From assembly GCF_963678635.1 (NCBI RefSeq), contig NC_087070.1:40100397-40164396 (forward strand): a DNA stretch of 64,000 nucleotides, written 5' to 3'. Within the stretch, counting starts at the first letter, position 1. Every line of letters begins with the position of its first letter. Below the pieces are notes generated by a model that ran no database searches, was not told where the DNA came from, and was given only the letters and a program-made list of their open reading frames with translations. Positions 50,549-62,017 of the stretch are shown piece after piece. The position numbers were made by a program, and so were the translations under genes. The stretch is from Symsagittifera roscoffensis (taxonomy: Eukaryota > Xenacoelomorpha > Acoela > Convolutidae).

Positions 50549-53500
50549 GAACTGAGTCATGTCGTGAAGATCCTGCTGCAGCTTCTCGGCCGCCGTCGTG
50601 GCCTGTTGCCACTGTTTGTGCAATCTATTCCTGGTCATGTTCAACATGTCCAGATTCGCATGTGCTCTGTCTACTTCACTCTTGCACTTGTTTGTAGTCT
50701 GGAGAAAAAAAGAGTGCTTTCCTGATGCTTTGTTGCCATGACATCTCTTATCTGTCTATTACTATTTTTGCGTTACTCTTAAAGTACGAAATTTCCAAAT
50801 TCATTATACGCAATACTTACAAAACATCATTTAAATTTTGATTAAAATCAGACCACTTTCAATGCTGACGAATAAAGCATTTATCTTGTTTGACATCATT
50901 TGCAAAATGTTTTGATGGCAAACATGTTTGTGGTTGAAAATTATACCGAATAAATACATGGAATGCAGGTATTCGGCACTTATCACAATTTTACACAAAG
51001 CGTTCTCAAGGCCAGCAAACAGTTGAGAGATGACTGGATTGCGGCTAGAGAAACTGCCAACTAGGAGTGGGTTTGGTTAGTTCTAGTTGACTGGCCTCGT
51101 TTTTAGAGATGAGTAGTTTGCACTTGGTCTGCTTCTCCTGCTGCAGACTCCTGGTGTCTATGGACTCCACAGCAGCCGAGTACTCCTCGTCCAACTCCTT
51201 CTTCGTCCCCTTCACTCTCTTCAGCTCCTCCTCCATCCTCTCCATCTGTTTTCTCTTCTCACCCACACTCTTCTGCGCGTCCTCAATCTGGGAAAAAAGA
51301 GACAAACAAAAAATAATCAACTATCAGACTTATTAAATACAATTAATTACATTCAAGTCAGCAGTTCCTTCTCAAGTCAATAAACTGTCTTTACTACTCT
51401 TCTGACTTTAGTTTTCACGTATTTTCAAGCTAAATTATCAGACACCAGATTCGATTCGTCTGACTCCAGCAAATCAAGAAAATACTTAAGATTTTCAAAT
51501 AGTTTGCCTCAATTCAATTGCGATAGATTTCCGAGTCGGAGTAAATCGCCGCCTATGATACGCTTTAACTGATCCTCGCATCGATTGTAATTATTATGTG
51601 CCTGTAGAGTGAAAATGAACACTTAATTTGGCACAATCGTTTGCTTGTGTATTGAGACTTATTGCTTTCACCATGAAACGATGATTTAGATAACTTTGAA
51701 AAACTCGGCTATGTGCATAAAATATACACGAACTGGTTTAACAAAACTCGGTCATCATAACGCATAATAAAAAAGAGGCAGTAGCAGCAGCAGGCCTTTA
51801 CCTTTTTGCCCAGTGTCTCCGTTTCCTTATTCAGCTTGGGTATGCCCTCCCTGGCGTTTTTGACATCTGCCCTGTGCTTCACATCCTGCTGGTCCACCTC
51901 AGCAAACTGTCTCTGCAGCTGCTCTGCCTTCTCGTTCGCACCTCTCAGCTCCCTAAAACACATTCGATACACTTACCAGTCATAACAGTGAGCGTATCAT
52001 TATTGAGATTATTTAACCATCGCAAGTACGAAATTGAACTTGAACAAAAAAAAACAAACAAACAAAAGGTTTTAAGTTGAGGATTATTGGTCACTTAAAG
52101 CAGTTGCATACACTTTCAAATGATCTGAAATGGAAAATGTAATAACTTTTTAAAAATTATGTCTAGTTCTTGAGAAGTGCCGCGGTATTAATCAGAATCC
52201 TAAACCAGATCAATTTGATTTTGTTGATCAATTAAATAAGTATTTTAAAATTATCGCTTAGAAAATTGGGCATTCAGGGAGATATCACGCGATCATGTCT
52301 AAAAAAATGAAAATTTTTTACTCTTACAAAACCTGATCAATACCATTTCTAAATAGGTAGTCTAGAAGAAAATCTTCTAGGTAAACAAACCTCGTTTAAA
52401 ATATAGATAAAATCTGCGGAGTTAAATCAGTTATTGAAAAAACTCAGTAAATTCTGTTATATTGCACAGAGGCTACGCGGAGCTTCGCACTACTTGCGAT
52501 ACAACACAATCATAAAAAAGCATGTACAAAAAACTGAAAAATATTGACACAGAGGTGAAGCTGAGCTTCGCGCCACTTGCTATACAACAATATAGGACAA
52601 AAGTAGAGGCTATGCTAAGCTTCGCAGATGTTAGCGAAAACATGACAAAAAGCAGCTCTATAAAAGCAATAAGAAAAAGTAGAAATAAATCTCGAATTAG
52701 TATAAACTCGGGTACATCTCGGATGTGATCAGCGACCTAGATAATATGAGTGTCACGCACTAACAACTCAGCGACGGGCGTTTAATAAGTCGTAAATACT
52801 AGCCACAAATGAAGCAGAAAACATATGATATGAAATTTCCAATACTACAGATCGTGATGTCCAATACTACAGCAAAATGCTACCAAAAAATGAGCACTTT
52901 TAATGAACCCTTATCTGCGAGTTAAGTTATACTGTTCGTACTGAGAAAGAATGTTCGTACTAATACATTAACGCTTGCAAGTTTGCTAAGGTAATCAGAC
53001 AATGAACAGAGGCTAGGCATATTCGACAGTCATATTACAATAAGCAGAAAAATACTTTTTGCAGAAAAATGACAAAAAAAATAATTGAAAAAAAATAATA
53101 AAAAAACTAATGAAAAAAATTCAAAAATTTTACTATCATTCAATAAATACGCAGAACATTCCATTATTTCAAGAACTATGCAGATAATATATGGTAGTGT
53201 AATTTCCACTGCATAAAAAAGTGCCACCAAATAAGTGAGCACTTTTATTGAACACTTTTATTTGCGAGTAAGGTTAGACAAAGAATTTTCGCACTAGTAC
53301 ACTATCGCTCGCAAGCTCGCTGAGGTAATCAGACAAGATATAGAAGCCAGGCATATTCGACAGTCATAGCACAATAAAAACAAAAAAATCATTAAAAAAT
53401 CGATAATACTCAATTAAAAATTCAATATTCAATGTGAAAGCATTTTTTCAAGTCCCCCTGTAGTAATTAGTAGCCAGCCGTAATTAGTAGTTGAACTCGA

Positions 53501-56500
53501 ATATCATGAATTTGAGCAAGTCAAGTGATTCAACTCATTTTGTTAATTGTTAGCTTAAAAAAAGTCTATATTCCGATTTGATATCGCTTGCTAATCGCAA
53601 GCGTAAACATAAAATCCACTTTCGAAATTAGAAGTCGATCACATTGTTCGTGACTTTTCCTGTTCAATACTGGAGTTTGCCTTCCTTTCAACAAAAAAAT
53701 GAAGTGAATTTAAAAAGAAATCAAAAATCAAAACGTGAGAAATTAAATTTGAGCCTGAACAAAATTTAAGACTAACTGAAAAGAAAGCAAAAGAAAAATC
53801 ATCGCCACCTTCAGAAAAGTCTGAAGCAGGTTCATCGATTCTCAAAAATTAATCTCGATTACTTCAAAACCCACCTTTTTCTGCTTGGTTTTCCAATCAT
53901 TGGTAGTTAGAACCAGTAGCGGATTTAGGGGGCCGTCCGCCCCCCCCCCCCCTCAGGGATTCGACCTCCTACCGACCAGAGGATCCCCCTTTGGTATTTT
54001 TTAAGAAATCCATTCTTGGCCCATCGACCCTAAAAATTTTCTAAAAGCGCCTTTGGCGCCAATATATACTAATTTTGAGGGGGGAGCTCGCGCCGAAAAA
54101 ACGCGATTTTTTGGTCAAAATTTTCCTATAAGTGCCTAAAAAGCCTTTTTGGACTGTTTTTTCAAAAATTTGGTTGCGGTGCAGAAAAATTGTCCGAAAC
54201 GGACCAAACCGTGGCTAGGGAGAGCTCGAAAAATCAATTCGGTCGGCCAAAAAAAAGGTCGAAAAAATTTCGAACATTTTTTGTAAATCCCCCCCTCGAG
54301 AAAATCGTAGATCCGCCCCTGGTTAGAACAATCGGCAATTCATACCAACATTATTATCAGAACTTGCTTCTGAACAATTAAAATGCTTCTGAACAATTAA
54401 AAATTAGAAATCAGTTTTCTTTCTTTAGTTGCAATTGCGAATAGAATATATTACAATGTACATGCACTTTTCCTCTTTGGATTTTTTGATGTTCATGATT
54501 TGGTTTTCCACGTCTCGTTGAGATGCCTGTTTTACGTCTAATTCGTCCTTCAGTTCGTTAAAATTGGTCTCCAAATTGGTTTTGCTAGCTGTCACTTCTG
54601 ACCTTAAAAAAACAAAAATCATCAATAAAAGCATCCGGTTGTGTACACCGTAAATCCGACCACAAATATAGCCAACAGTGTCAATCAACTACTCATTGTC
54701 ATCAAGCAAACCGAAAAAAAAATTAGACATTTCTCACATAAGTTATTTAACTTCGGATCTACAAAAAAATACATAACATCACGTTAAGGCTCTTCCAAAT
54801 AATGCTCTTCCCTTCGGATTTGGAGAGCGTAATTTGCCTTAGCATATTATTTTGAACTGAATGTTTTATTTGAATTGTGTTTCGCCTGCACGAGCGCATT
54901 TTAGTGTTCGTTTGAATTGAACTAGCAATCCTGTCTCCATTAATCAATCAGATCGCAAAAAATTAGTTGTTGTTCTGAACATTCTAACAATTTCAAAATA
55001 AGCAATATCGTAAACCGGTTGGAAAAATTTCAAATTTCAAAAAAAGAATTGGTTCGCAAAAACGTGAAGCTTTTCTAAGCAAGCTATGAAATATGAAACT
55101 TCGATATGTTTCAACTTCGGTAAGTTACTTCATGATGCAATTCGAATGGCAAAAAAATTAAAGTTTTTCTACTGAAAACATTCAAGAAATGAAACTTTGA
55201 AACTTTAAGCTATTTCAAATTAAATCGAATAGCGGAAAATTTGGTCCTTTCTAAGCTAACTATTCAAGCTATCTAATTAAGAAACATTTCAACTATTTCA
55301 TATAGCAAATCAGTATGCAAAAATCAGGCAGGATTATTCAAGCAAACTATTCAAGCTATGAATTATTTCCAGTTTTTCATAGACCAAAGCTGCTCGCAAA
55401 CAAATCACTTCTTCTAAACAAGCTATTGAACCTATGAAAAACTTGAAGTATACGAAGCGGTTCGTAAAAAGTTTTTTCAATCAAGCTATTTCCGCTGACA
55501 CTTAGAAAAGTTATTTCATACACTGTTTCGGTTCGCGAGAAAATTAAGTTCTTTTAAACAAGCTATTCAACCTAAGAAACATTTCCATTTATTTTATAGG
55601 CTGAATCGTCTGACTAAATAATTAGGGTTTTTAGGTAAGCTATTCAAGCTATGAGAACTGAAAACTTTTAATCAATTCACGTCAAGAAATTGATCTTGGT
55701 TAGCTCGGATGATATTGTGATCATGATACTCTATTGAGTATTCGTTAGCGCGAGGTGCGGTGAATGTTTTTAGTTATTTTTTAAATCCTACGTGCGTAAA
55801 TTGTCGAGGGGTTAGTGCTGTAGTTAGTCTGAATAATTAGTTTTTGTTTCTTTCGATTTCCTGTGAGGTAATAAGGAGTGGTAAAGCAAGGGGGTTTGTG
55901 AAGTTATAATAAGCTGTCCAATGAAGTGTGGGTATTAATACATGTTCGTCTACAGAATTATGCTATTCAGGGTTAGTGTCAGATTGATTAAATGTATATT
56001 GGGGAAGAAGGGTAGGTTTCTTGGATATATTTAGTTGTATTTGTATGGATGATTTATATATTCTCGGGCGGTTCCGGGTTTGGATGGGAACGGGTGACTG
56101 GGGAATTTTCGTTTAAATGTTCTATAAGCACGGTTAGTACTAGTGGACGATTGTGTTGATGTGGATGACTGATCTAAATCAGTTCGCGGAAACTTAAAAT
56201 TTTTAAAGCAAGCTATTCCAGTTTAAAAACTTTGAAATACATCAAGTTATTCCGTAGACCGACTCGGTTTGCTCAACGTTAGGTTTCCTAAGCAAGTAGG
56301 TTGTTGTTTTTTGTTCATTCATTTCAGACTGAATCTGTAATTGTAAAGCTGTGGAATAAAGGAAGGCAAAACTGTCTGGCCTTGAAATTCAATCGTGATC
56401 ATAACACAGAGGCGCATACAAGCAAAAACATGACCGATAACGCTACTGGAAAAAACTGAATGAGTAAAACTTTGTGTACAAAATTTTTTCAAAGACGCAC

Positions 56501-59500
56501 GCCAATTATGACGCATTAGCAGTACCATTCAATTTAAAGAAATTTACCAACTAACATGCTTCAATCTATAGAGCAGTCTCTGGGGCAGTAACAACTTGAA
56601 AAAATCTAATGTAATGAAAATCACCCCCACACGCCATATTAAGTACAAAGTGATAAATTTCGCTCCTACTAGAAAATCAATTATGGCCTATACGCTTCCT
56701 TCAAACAATTTGGAACGATTTCCATGACGTATTAAATCTCCGCTAACGCGTTAATAATGCGAAATACATCGCGCGTTAATTGTCCCAAATTGTCCAAAAT
56801 GGCAACCTTCAAACCCCCGTAACTCTACGAAAAGTGATCACAGGTAGAATACATTTTCAAATTTAGGCTCAGGACAACAATACCTTTTGAATATTTAAAA
56901 AAATTCCGTCAAAAATGGCTAGGTAAGAAGTCGAAATGTCTGAAAAAAAAACAACCCCGAGCACAAATATTCAGTTACTTTCGTTACGAAAGTCGCAAAA
57001 AAATAGTCTGTGTTAAGATCCTAAGCATTGGCTGAACTTAATAACTGGTTATTGATAAAAAAAATCAACACCTTCAAAACGAACACATTTTATCGTAACA
57101 ATACTTGCGTCGCAACAATATTTGCAACTTAGGCTGGAAAAAAAGATTGTTCATACTATAACGCAAGCATTGCTTGTGTAAACAACGTTCAAGAAGGCTT
57201 AGATCAGAACTTTTAAGAATCATTTAGAGGAAACAACCAGTTTATTGTTTATGAGGCGTTTAGGCAAGAAACTTCAATCATTCTTGTCTAGAATATTCTA
57301 AAAATCTGTTTGGAAAAAGTTCGAAAGTGCTTGCCTCAGCGCTTCTTAAACAATAAACTCGTTGCTTGCTTTGAATAATTCTTAAATGATCTGATCTAAG
57401 CCTTCTTGAACGTTGTGCTCATTAGAAAAAATTATAATATTGCGTCCATCCATATCGCATGAAGACTTCCATTTAATATATGAGATTTTTATTTGAATTG
57501 AATTTTCGCCTGCAAAATCGCGTTTTCATCTGGCTGCGTTCCTATTAATTTTTTGAAAGTAGTTTTTAGCGCTGATGGGCCAAAAATGGGTGGGGTGATG
57601 TGGTAGGTAGGCCGAATTCATATAGATCAAGTCAGGAGAAAATATGCTCCTACATGATACAACAAAAAGACAAATATTGTCGGCAGCTGATTTTCCGTAG
57701 AAAAAAAACAATGCAAGAACAACGAGTAAATAATTGTTTATGATCCACTAATAAACCAATGAGTAATTAAAATGGAAACTTACTTGTACTTTTGCATGAT
57801 TTTGTTCTTGAGGGATGAAATACTGTTTTCGAGGTCCAGAAACGCCACTGCTTCCGCTTTCAGTTTCTCCAGACTATTTTTTTCGCCTTCAACAAGAGCC
57901 ACGCGTTTCATCTTAAACAAGAAATCCATTCAATAAATTCTGGGACATGACCGTAAAAGGGATAATCGAGGAGGGGAACTACACCTCCTGTAAATCCTGC
58001 CCCGTTTTTCAAAATTAACTTTACCCTATAAGGACACAGAGACAAAGCAGAGCTTCGCACCGTTTGCGATACAATACAAGAATACCGCGAAAAAGAATTC
58101 GAAACAAGAAACATCGAAAATGTCAAAAAAAACAAGATCTATCAAAACAAATACAGCTACTTTTGAAAAAAAACGTGCCAAAACAACATAATCTGAAATA
58201 AGCATCAGAAAAAAGTATCGGTAACAAAGCCGAAAAAAAAACAATTTTTTTTTCAAAAATTGTCGAAAAAAAATTGATTTACCAATACTTTCAAATCGTT
58301 GTCTTGATTCTGTCTCAAAGAAAAATCCTCTTAAAACAAGCCAACTGAATGTTCAATCAGCATGAAATTAAAACAAACAAAGTAGTAACAAAGACAGATC
58401 TTCTTCAGCAGACATAATTTGAGCCTAAAAATATGTTTCCATAAAAAAACTTATGCGCAAACTTCTCAAAATGATACCGTTAAGCCAATAAAACGAAAGC
58501 CGAAACCTTTTCAGGCAAATAAAGAAAAAAAATGATATACTGAAATCGGAGTACGTAAATTTACAAAACTCGAATAGAACGAGCATTTAACACACCATGC
58601 TCAAAGTTTTCTGTCAATTGACAAAGTAGTATTGAGGAAAACTAAAGTTTCAGTCATTCTGTGAACAAAGTTGTTTACGGGGAAAGTTAAGTAGCCGGCT
58701 TATGGCAAGGCTACGAAGAAGTCTTGAATGGACTTGTGAAAGTGCAACTAAATTGGCACCTGGTCTTTTCTTTTCTCTTCTAGCTCTCCTAGTTCAGAGT
58801 CTATCAGTGTCATGAGTTCCTTGTACTGGTATGTGCCTATGATGTTCTCCAGATACTCCAGCAGTCCCTCGTCATGTTCACTCAACCCCTTCGGCTTCAT
58901 CTGAGATATCTGCTCCACCTCACCCTTCAACAACAATTGCAATAAGTCACTCATATTTTCCACACACCAATGTCTAAAAGGCCAATAAATAGATTCTTAA
59001 GGCCCATTTACAAAACCTCCACAAAGGATAGACGAGGAAAGATTGGCTAAAACTTGTCATGTCTGAAGATGATGAGGCTGTTCGAAATTTCAGATTCTGC
59101 TCTACATGCTAACTATTGCACTGACGAAATTATTGCAAGACGTATAAGGGACCAGGTTAGATGCAAGTGGTCCAAACCAAATTCACTCATAGTATATTCC
59201 AATCTAATATCTGCTGAGTTTGATAGAACACAACACGCTTTAGGCAATTTCTTGATTATTTGATTGAGTTGAAACAATTATAGACTGTTTCATTTCACGT
59301 GCAAGAATCTCCTTTAAACGAAAAATCAGGACCCAAACAATGCAACTATGCTCAATAAAAAAGACTGTAGAGCATTGAGACAACAAGGCATATATAAATG
59401 TCTTCACTACGTTCATCCGATTGACAAAGGTCATTTTGGGTACATAATCCGACAGAATTAAAGCCAATATCCATTAAATTCATAATCTGCGCAGGGTTGG

Positions 59501-60988
59501 GAAAAAACGTTTTTTATTGAAAAAATCAATTAAACAGCGTTTTATTTATAAAAAACATGTTTTATTGTTTTTTTACAGTTTGTTCCGATCTAACTTTTTG
59601 CCTTAATACCGATGATCTAAAGATATGCGGCAAGAAAAACGGAAGCCAGATAATCATCTCTTCCTTTTGCTACAAAATGTTTAAGAAGATCCGGTGCAAC
59701 ATTGTAGAGATCGAGCCGACTGAATAAGGGAAGGCGGCTCATACCCCTATCGCAGCGTTCGACTCCCAGATAAGTCTGTGTTTTTATTTTAAAACCTTTA
59801 TCGCTAAAAACTAGTTTTTTATTTTCCGTTTTAAAACGTGTTTTTTTTGCCTTGTTTTAAAACATGTTTTAAAACATTCCCAACCCTAAGTCTGCATATA
59901 TATTTCTGCAACAACGTTACCATGTTTAGATTTCGCCACTCTGATAGCAAATTTGTTTACGGGAAAAAACTAACGAGCCCGATTACAATACCGTTGCTAT
60001 TTACAATTGTAATGATTGCAAAAAAAAAAACAGCTAAAACGCAGTTAATCAACCAAATAAAGAAAACCGGACTTCTTTTATGTTCCAAGTGGGCAGTTTC
60101 GCGATCTAACTTTGCACTTGATTCTTTCTAAATTTTTGCATACAAAGACGGATCCAAATACGAGGTTGCAACTACTGTGATGATGTTTGAAGAATAAAAC
60201 AAACCTGGAGAGTGAAGAACCGGTTATGATCCAAATCAACCGCTTTGCTCTTTAGTAGATCCCGCACTTCCTTAAAATGACTTTTCTTTGCATTGATGTA
60301 ATAGTTAGACGAGTTATCGCGATAAGCTGTCCTTGAAATCACAAGCTCCGACCCAGCAACAATTGTGAAATCATTTGGATCTGCAGACTGAAATGTATGT
60401 ACGGTGGCGTCCCTCATGCTTGAAGGACCGAATGTGTTAATACTGACCGATTAGATAATTAGCAGATGCGTTTTCAAGACTGAAAAATTCGTATGAACTT
60501 GAACTCATAAATCTTGATGTTTATCTGAATAGTATTGCGGTTGTAACCTGCAATTTGTAATTTTTTTGATTATTTCCCACTGATTTAAAACATTTTCTGT
60601 CAATATTGACTTCGATTTTGTGAGAAAGGCATTTAGGCAATAGGAATGCTTAGCGATTTTGATTGGTTGAAACTTTTCAAGCATTCGGTCCTTCAAGCAT
60701 GATAACCCTCCCCGTATGTACTAGGTATAACAGTCAAGTTTAAAAAACCTCAATTATAGCTGCATCCAATATCACACCCCAATGTAAACTTACAGAGTCA
60801 ATTATTTCCGCCAAATGCACAGCGACAGAGCATGATGGAATATTTTGACAGCTTTCATCTGAGTTGTGAATTGACATGGACAGTTTCTTCAACCTGATCT
60901 TGGCTGCTCTGAATCCAAACACAAATAGAAGCGCATCGATGACGTTGCTCTTCCCCGATCCATTTGGCCCCACAATACAGCAGAATTT
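50549..60988 (-). CDS. smc4: Condensin subunit SMC4, N-terminal ATPase half and part of coiled coil (incomplete)
   Basis: SMC4 pairs with SMC2 in condensin to compact mitotic chromosomes. Phase-consistent minus-strand exons: 60988-60794 (Walker A GPNGSGKSN, then LLFVFGFRAAKIR, IHNSDE), 60387-60205 (SRTAYRDNSSNYYI, LLKSKAVDLDHNRFFTLQ), 58924-58760 (GEVEQISQMKPKGLSEHDEG), 57911-57784, 54602-54468, 51952-51802 (FAEVDQQDVKHRADVKNARE), then coiled coil from 51287 and from 50698. KPKGLSEHDEG and IHNSDE are SMC4-type signatures. About 430 residues are visible against roughly 1,300 in family members. The start-codon exon is not found in 61-64 kb. Hinge, second coiled coil, signature motif and Walker B are not seen to the left. 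The exons at 51287 and 50698 lack good GT donors. Confidence 0.88.
52465..52650 (+). repeat. Clustered GAGCTTCGCA-core repeats in SMC4 intron
   Basis: Three near-consecutive copies of CACAGAGG-N-AAGC-N-GAGCTTCGC...CTTGC-N-ATACAACA text at about 52468, 52547 and 52604. Same word family as 58035 and 45700. Confidence 0.6.
52830..53400 (+). repeat. ~320 bp tandem duplication in SMC4 intron
   Basis: TGAGCACTTTTAATGAACCC...GGTAATCAGACAATGAACAGAGGCTAGGCATATTCGACAGTCAT-type text near 52890-53030 recurs at about 53235-53370 (GAGCACTTTTATTGAACA, GGTAATCAGACAAG, AGGCATATTCGACAGTCAT). Confidence 0.7.
53914..54321 (+). mobile_element. hAT-like MITE family 1, complete copy with perfect 8-bp TSD
   Basis: Starts CAGTAGCGGATTTAGGGGG and ends GATCCGCCCCTG (inverted CAGGGGCGGATC). 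It is flanked on both sides by GTTAGAAC (53906-53913 and 54322-54329). It is 408 bp, has no ORF of note, and lies in an SMC4 intron. The 8-bp duplication and CAG...CTG ends indicate a non-autonomous hAT-superfamily element and define the family for the other fragments. Confidence 0.92.
55020..56300 (+). repeat. Degenerate ~100-115 bp tandem repeats (AAGCTATTCAAGCTATGA), interrupted
   Basis: AAGCAAGCTATTCAACCTATGA-like words recur about every 100-115 bp between 55070 and 55660, each followed by AAACATTTC and a TCGGTTCGC-like segment. The repeats resume at about 56190. The block from about 55690 to 56165 between them is G/T-rich, unrelated, and probably inserted. All of this lies within one SMC4 intron. 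Confidence 0.7.
56607..57005 (+). repeat. Interspersed repeat family R1, copy E
   Basis: ATGAAAATCACCCCCACACG, CCATATTAAG, ATTTGGAACGATTT, GCGCGTTAATTGTCCCAAAT, AGTGATCACAGGTAGAATAC and CCCGAGCACAAATATTCAG, collinear with 14630-15010. It lies in an SMC4 intron. Confidence 0.8.
57182..57417. repeat. Fold-back element (~90 bp arms)
   Basis: The left arm ACAACGTTCAAGAAGGCTTA... is mirrored by the right arm ...AAGCCTTCTTGAACGTTGT, including GTTTATTGTTTA / TAAACAATAAAC and GGCAAG / CTTGCC further in. Arms match at an estimated 85%. It lies in an SMC4 intron. No target duplication was identified. Confidence 0.75.
58035..58540 (+). repeat. A-rich repeat with GAGCTTCGCA core, SMC4 intron copy
   Basis: Starts GACAAAGCAGAGCTTCGCAC and CGTTTGCGATACAATACAAG, then a long A-rich body ending GCCGAAACCTTTTCAGGCAA plus A-rich tail, parallel to 45695-46370. 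Confidence 0.55.
59492..59888. mobile_element. hAT-like MITE family 4 (CAGGGTTGGGAA ends)
   Basis: Begins CAGGGTTGGGAAAAAACG and ends TTCCCAACCCTA. Internal AAAACGTTTTTTATT and AAAACATGTTTTAAAAC words make the ends self-complementary. Flanking octamers AATCTGCG and AGTCTGCA match at 6 of 8 positions. It is 397 bp and lies in the SMC4 intron between exons 60205 and 58924. Confidence 0.7.
60403..60713 (-). mobile_element. hAT-like MITE family 2, copy 2, perfect 8-bp TSD, beside SMC4 splice acceptor
   Basis: Same element as 4512-4927 in opposite orientation, with one end shortened by an internal deletion of about 100 bp after CATGCTTGAAGGACCGAATG. GTATGTAC flanks both sides (60395-60402 and 60714-60721). 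The inner edge is 15 bp from the AG-adjacent exon base at 60387 of SMC4, so the element fills most of that intron. Confidence 0.9.
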
Positions 60989-61723
60989 CTAAACATACCA
61001 ATTTTGTCAAAGAAACTATTTGGCTGTTTATGAAGCCTTTCTAATTTTTGAAATTAGAAAGTACACCATTGAGAGCCATTTGTAGGAAATGTTTATTAAA
61101 CATCATATCTCAGAAACCTCGATTTGAAAAATTTAAAAACCATCACAAGTGTGAAGACGTTGATTAAATAGTAAACTATATTAAAAAACACCTTGAAAAT
61201 TTTGCTGGGATTAAGTCTATCACACTCTCACATCTGCTGCACGACCGCTTGAAATTTTACCAACACTAGCCACCAATGAAGCAGCTACAGTTTCTATCAA
61301 ATTGCCAATGTTAAGCAGCAAAAGTTCGACCAAAAAATTAAAACTATTTAAAAGTTCCGGACTTAATTACAGGAGAAAAATACCACCCCCTCTTTTCAAA
61401 TTTAGCTCGGTAATTTTCAAAAAAAAAGCAAAAAAAAAGGTTCCGAAAATTGATCGAAAACTCAAAAAAATTTGACTTTTCCTTAATCCATTAACTTTTC
61501 TCTACTAAAGCATTGGAATAGCTTCAGCTTTTCAAGACTGGCGATTTGACACCCCAATTTTTTAGATTGAACCCTTCATATTAGATTTAGCTAGTAGTTT
61601 TCGGGAATAGTGACGAAATTTCTTTAGACGTAAATAAACTAAAAATAAATTGTTGTACATATCAGCTTTTCTACAAAAAAAAATACCGAGTAAAACAATT
61701 TACGAAGGAAAAACCTAACCACC

Positions 61724-62017
61724 ATGCTTGTTTTAAAGAACTATCAACCTCACAATCAGCAAGTAAGTTTTCGAAAAAAAAACAACTTTCCAAAAAATGG
61801 ACAAAACTTCAAAAGTTGGACATTTTCTGAGGCTTGCGCAGGTAATTTTCACATAACTGATTTTTTCTTTCAGCTTAACCTTTTAAACTCCAAGTTGACG
61901 GGGAAGTTTTTGACGGAATATGTTAGTAGTATATATTGGAGCCAAACCGCCGGGGGGTGGAAACTTTCAAGTACTAAGATAAGCTTTAGACTATCCGGTC
62001 TCCACCCTATGTTTTAA
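61724..62017 (+). CDS. Putative two-exon 60-residue mini-gene, copy 1
   Basis: An ATG in AACCACCATG context opens MLVLKNYQPHNQQ (61724-61762). A consensus donor GTAAGT follows, then 111 nt, a TTTTTTCTTTCAG acceptor, and a second exon (61874-62017) reading LNLLNSKLTGKFLTEYVSSI onward and ending GLHPMF before TAA. The frame is also open without splicing here (97 codons). No known family is recognised, and there is no signal peptide or TM segment. The case for a gene rests on start context, splice sites and comparison with copy 2. Expression is unknown. Confidence 0.4.
   Translation: MLVLKNYQPHNQQVSFRKKNNFPKNGQNFKSWTFSEACAGNFHITDFFFQLNLLNSKLTGKFLTEYVSSIYWSQTAGGWKLSSTKISFRLSGLHPMF

Noticed and set aside
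51500..51602. Possible extra SMC4 exon after the acceptor TTCACTCTACAG
   Set aside because: The frame is open for about 30 codons, but there is no good donor and it does not fit between the phase-matched exons at 51802 and 51287.
53640..53880. Possible SMC4 coiled-coil exon near the MITE at 53914
   Set aside because: Exons 54468 and 51952 already join in phase and match the family spacing. No acceptor-bounded exon was found here.
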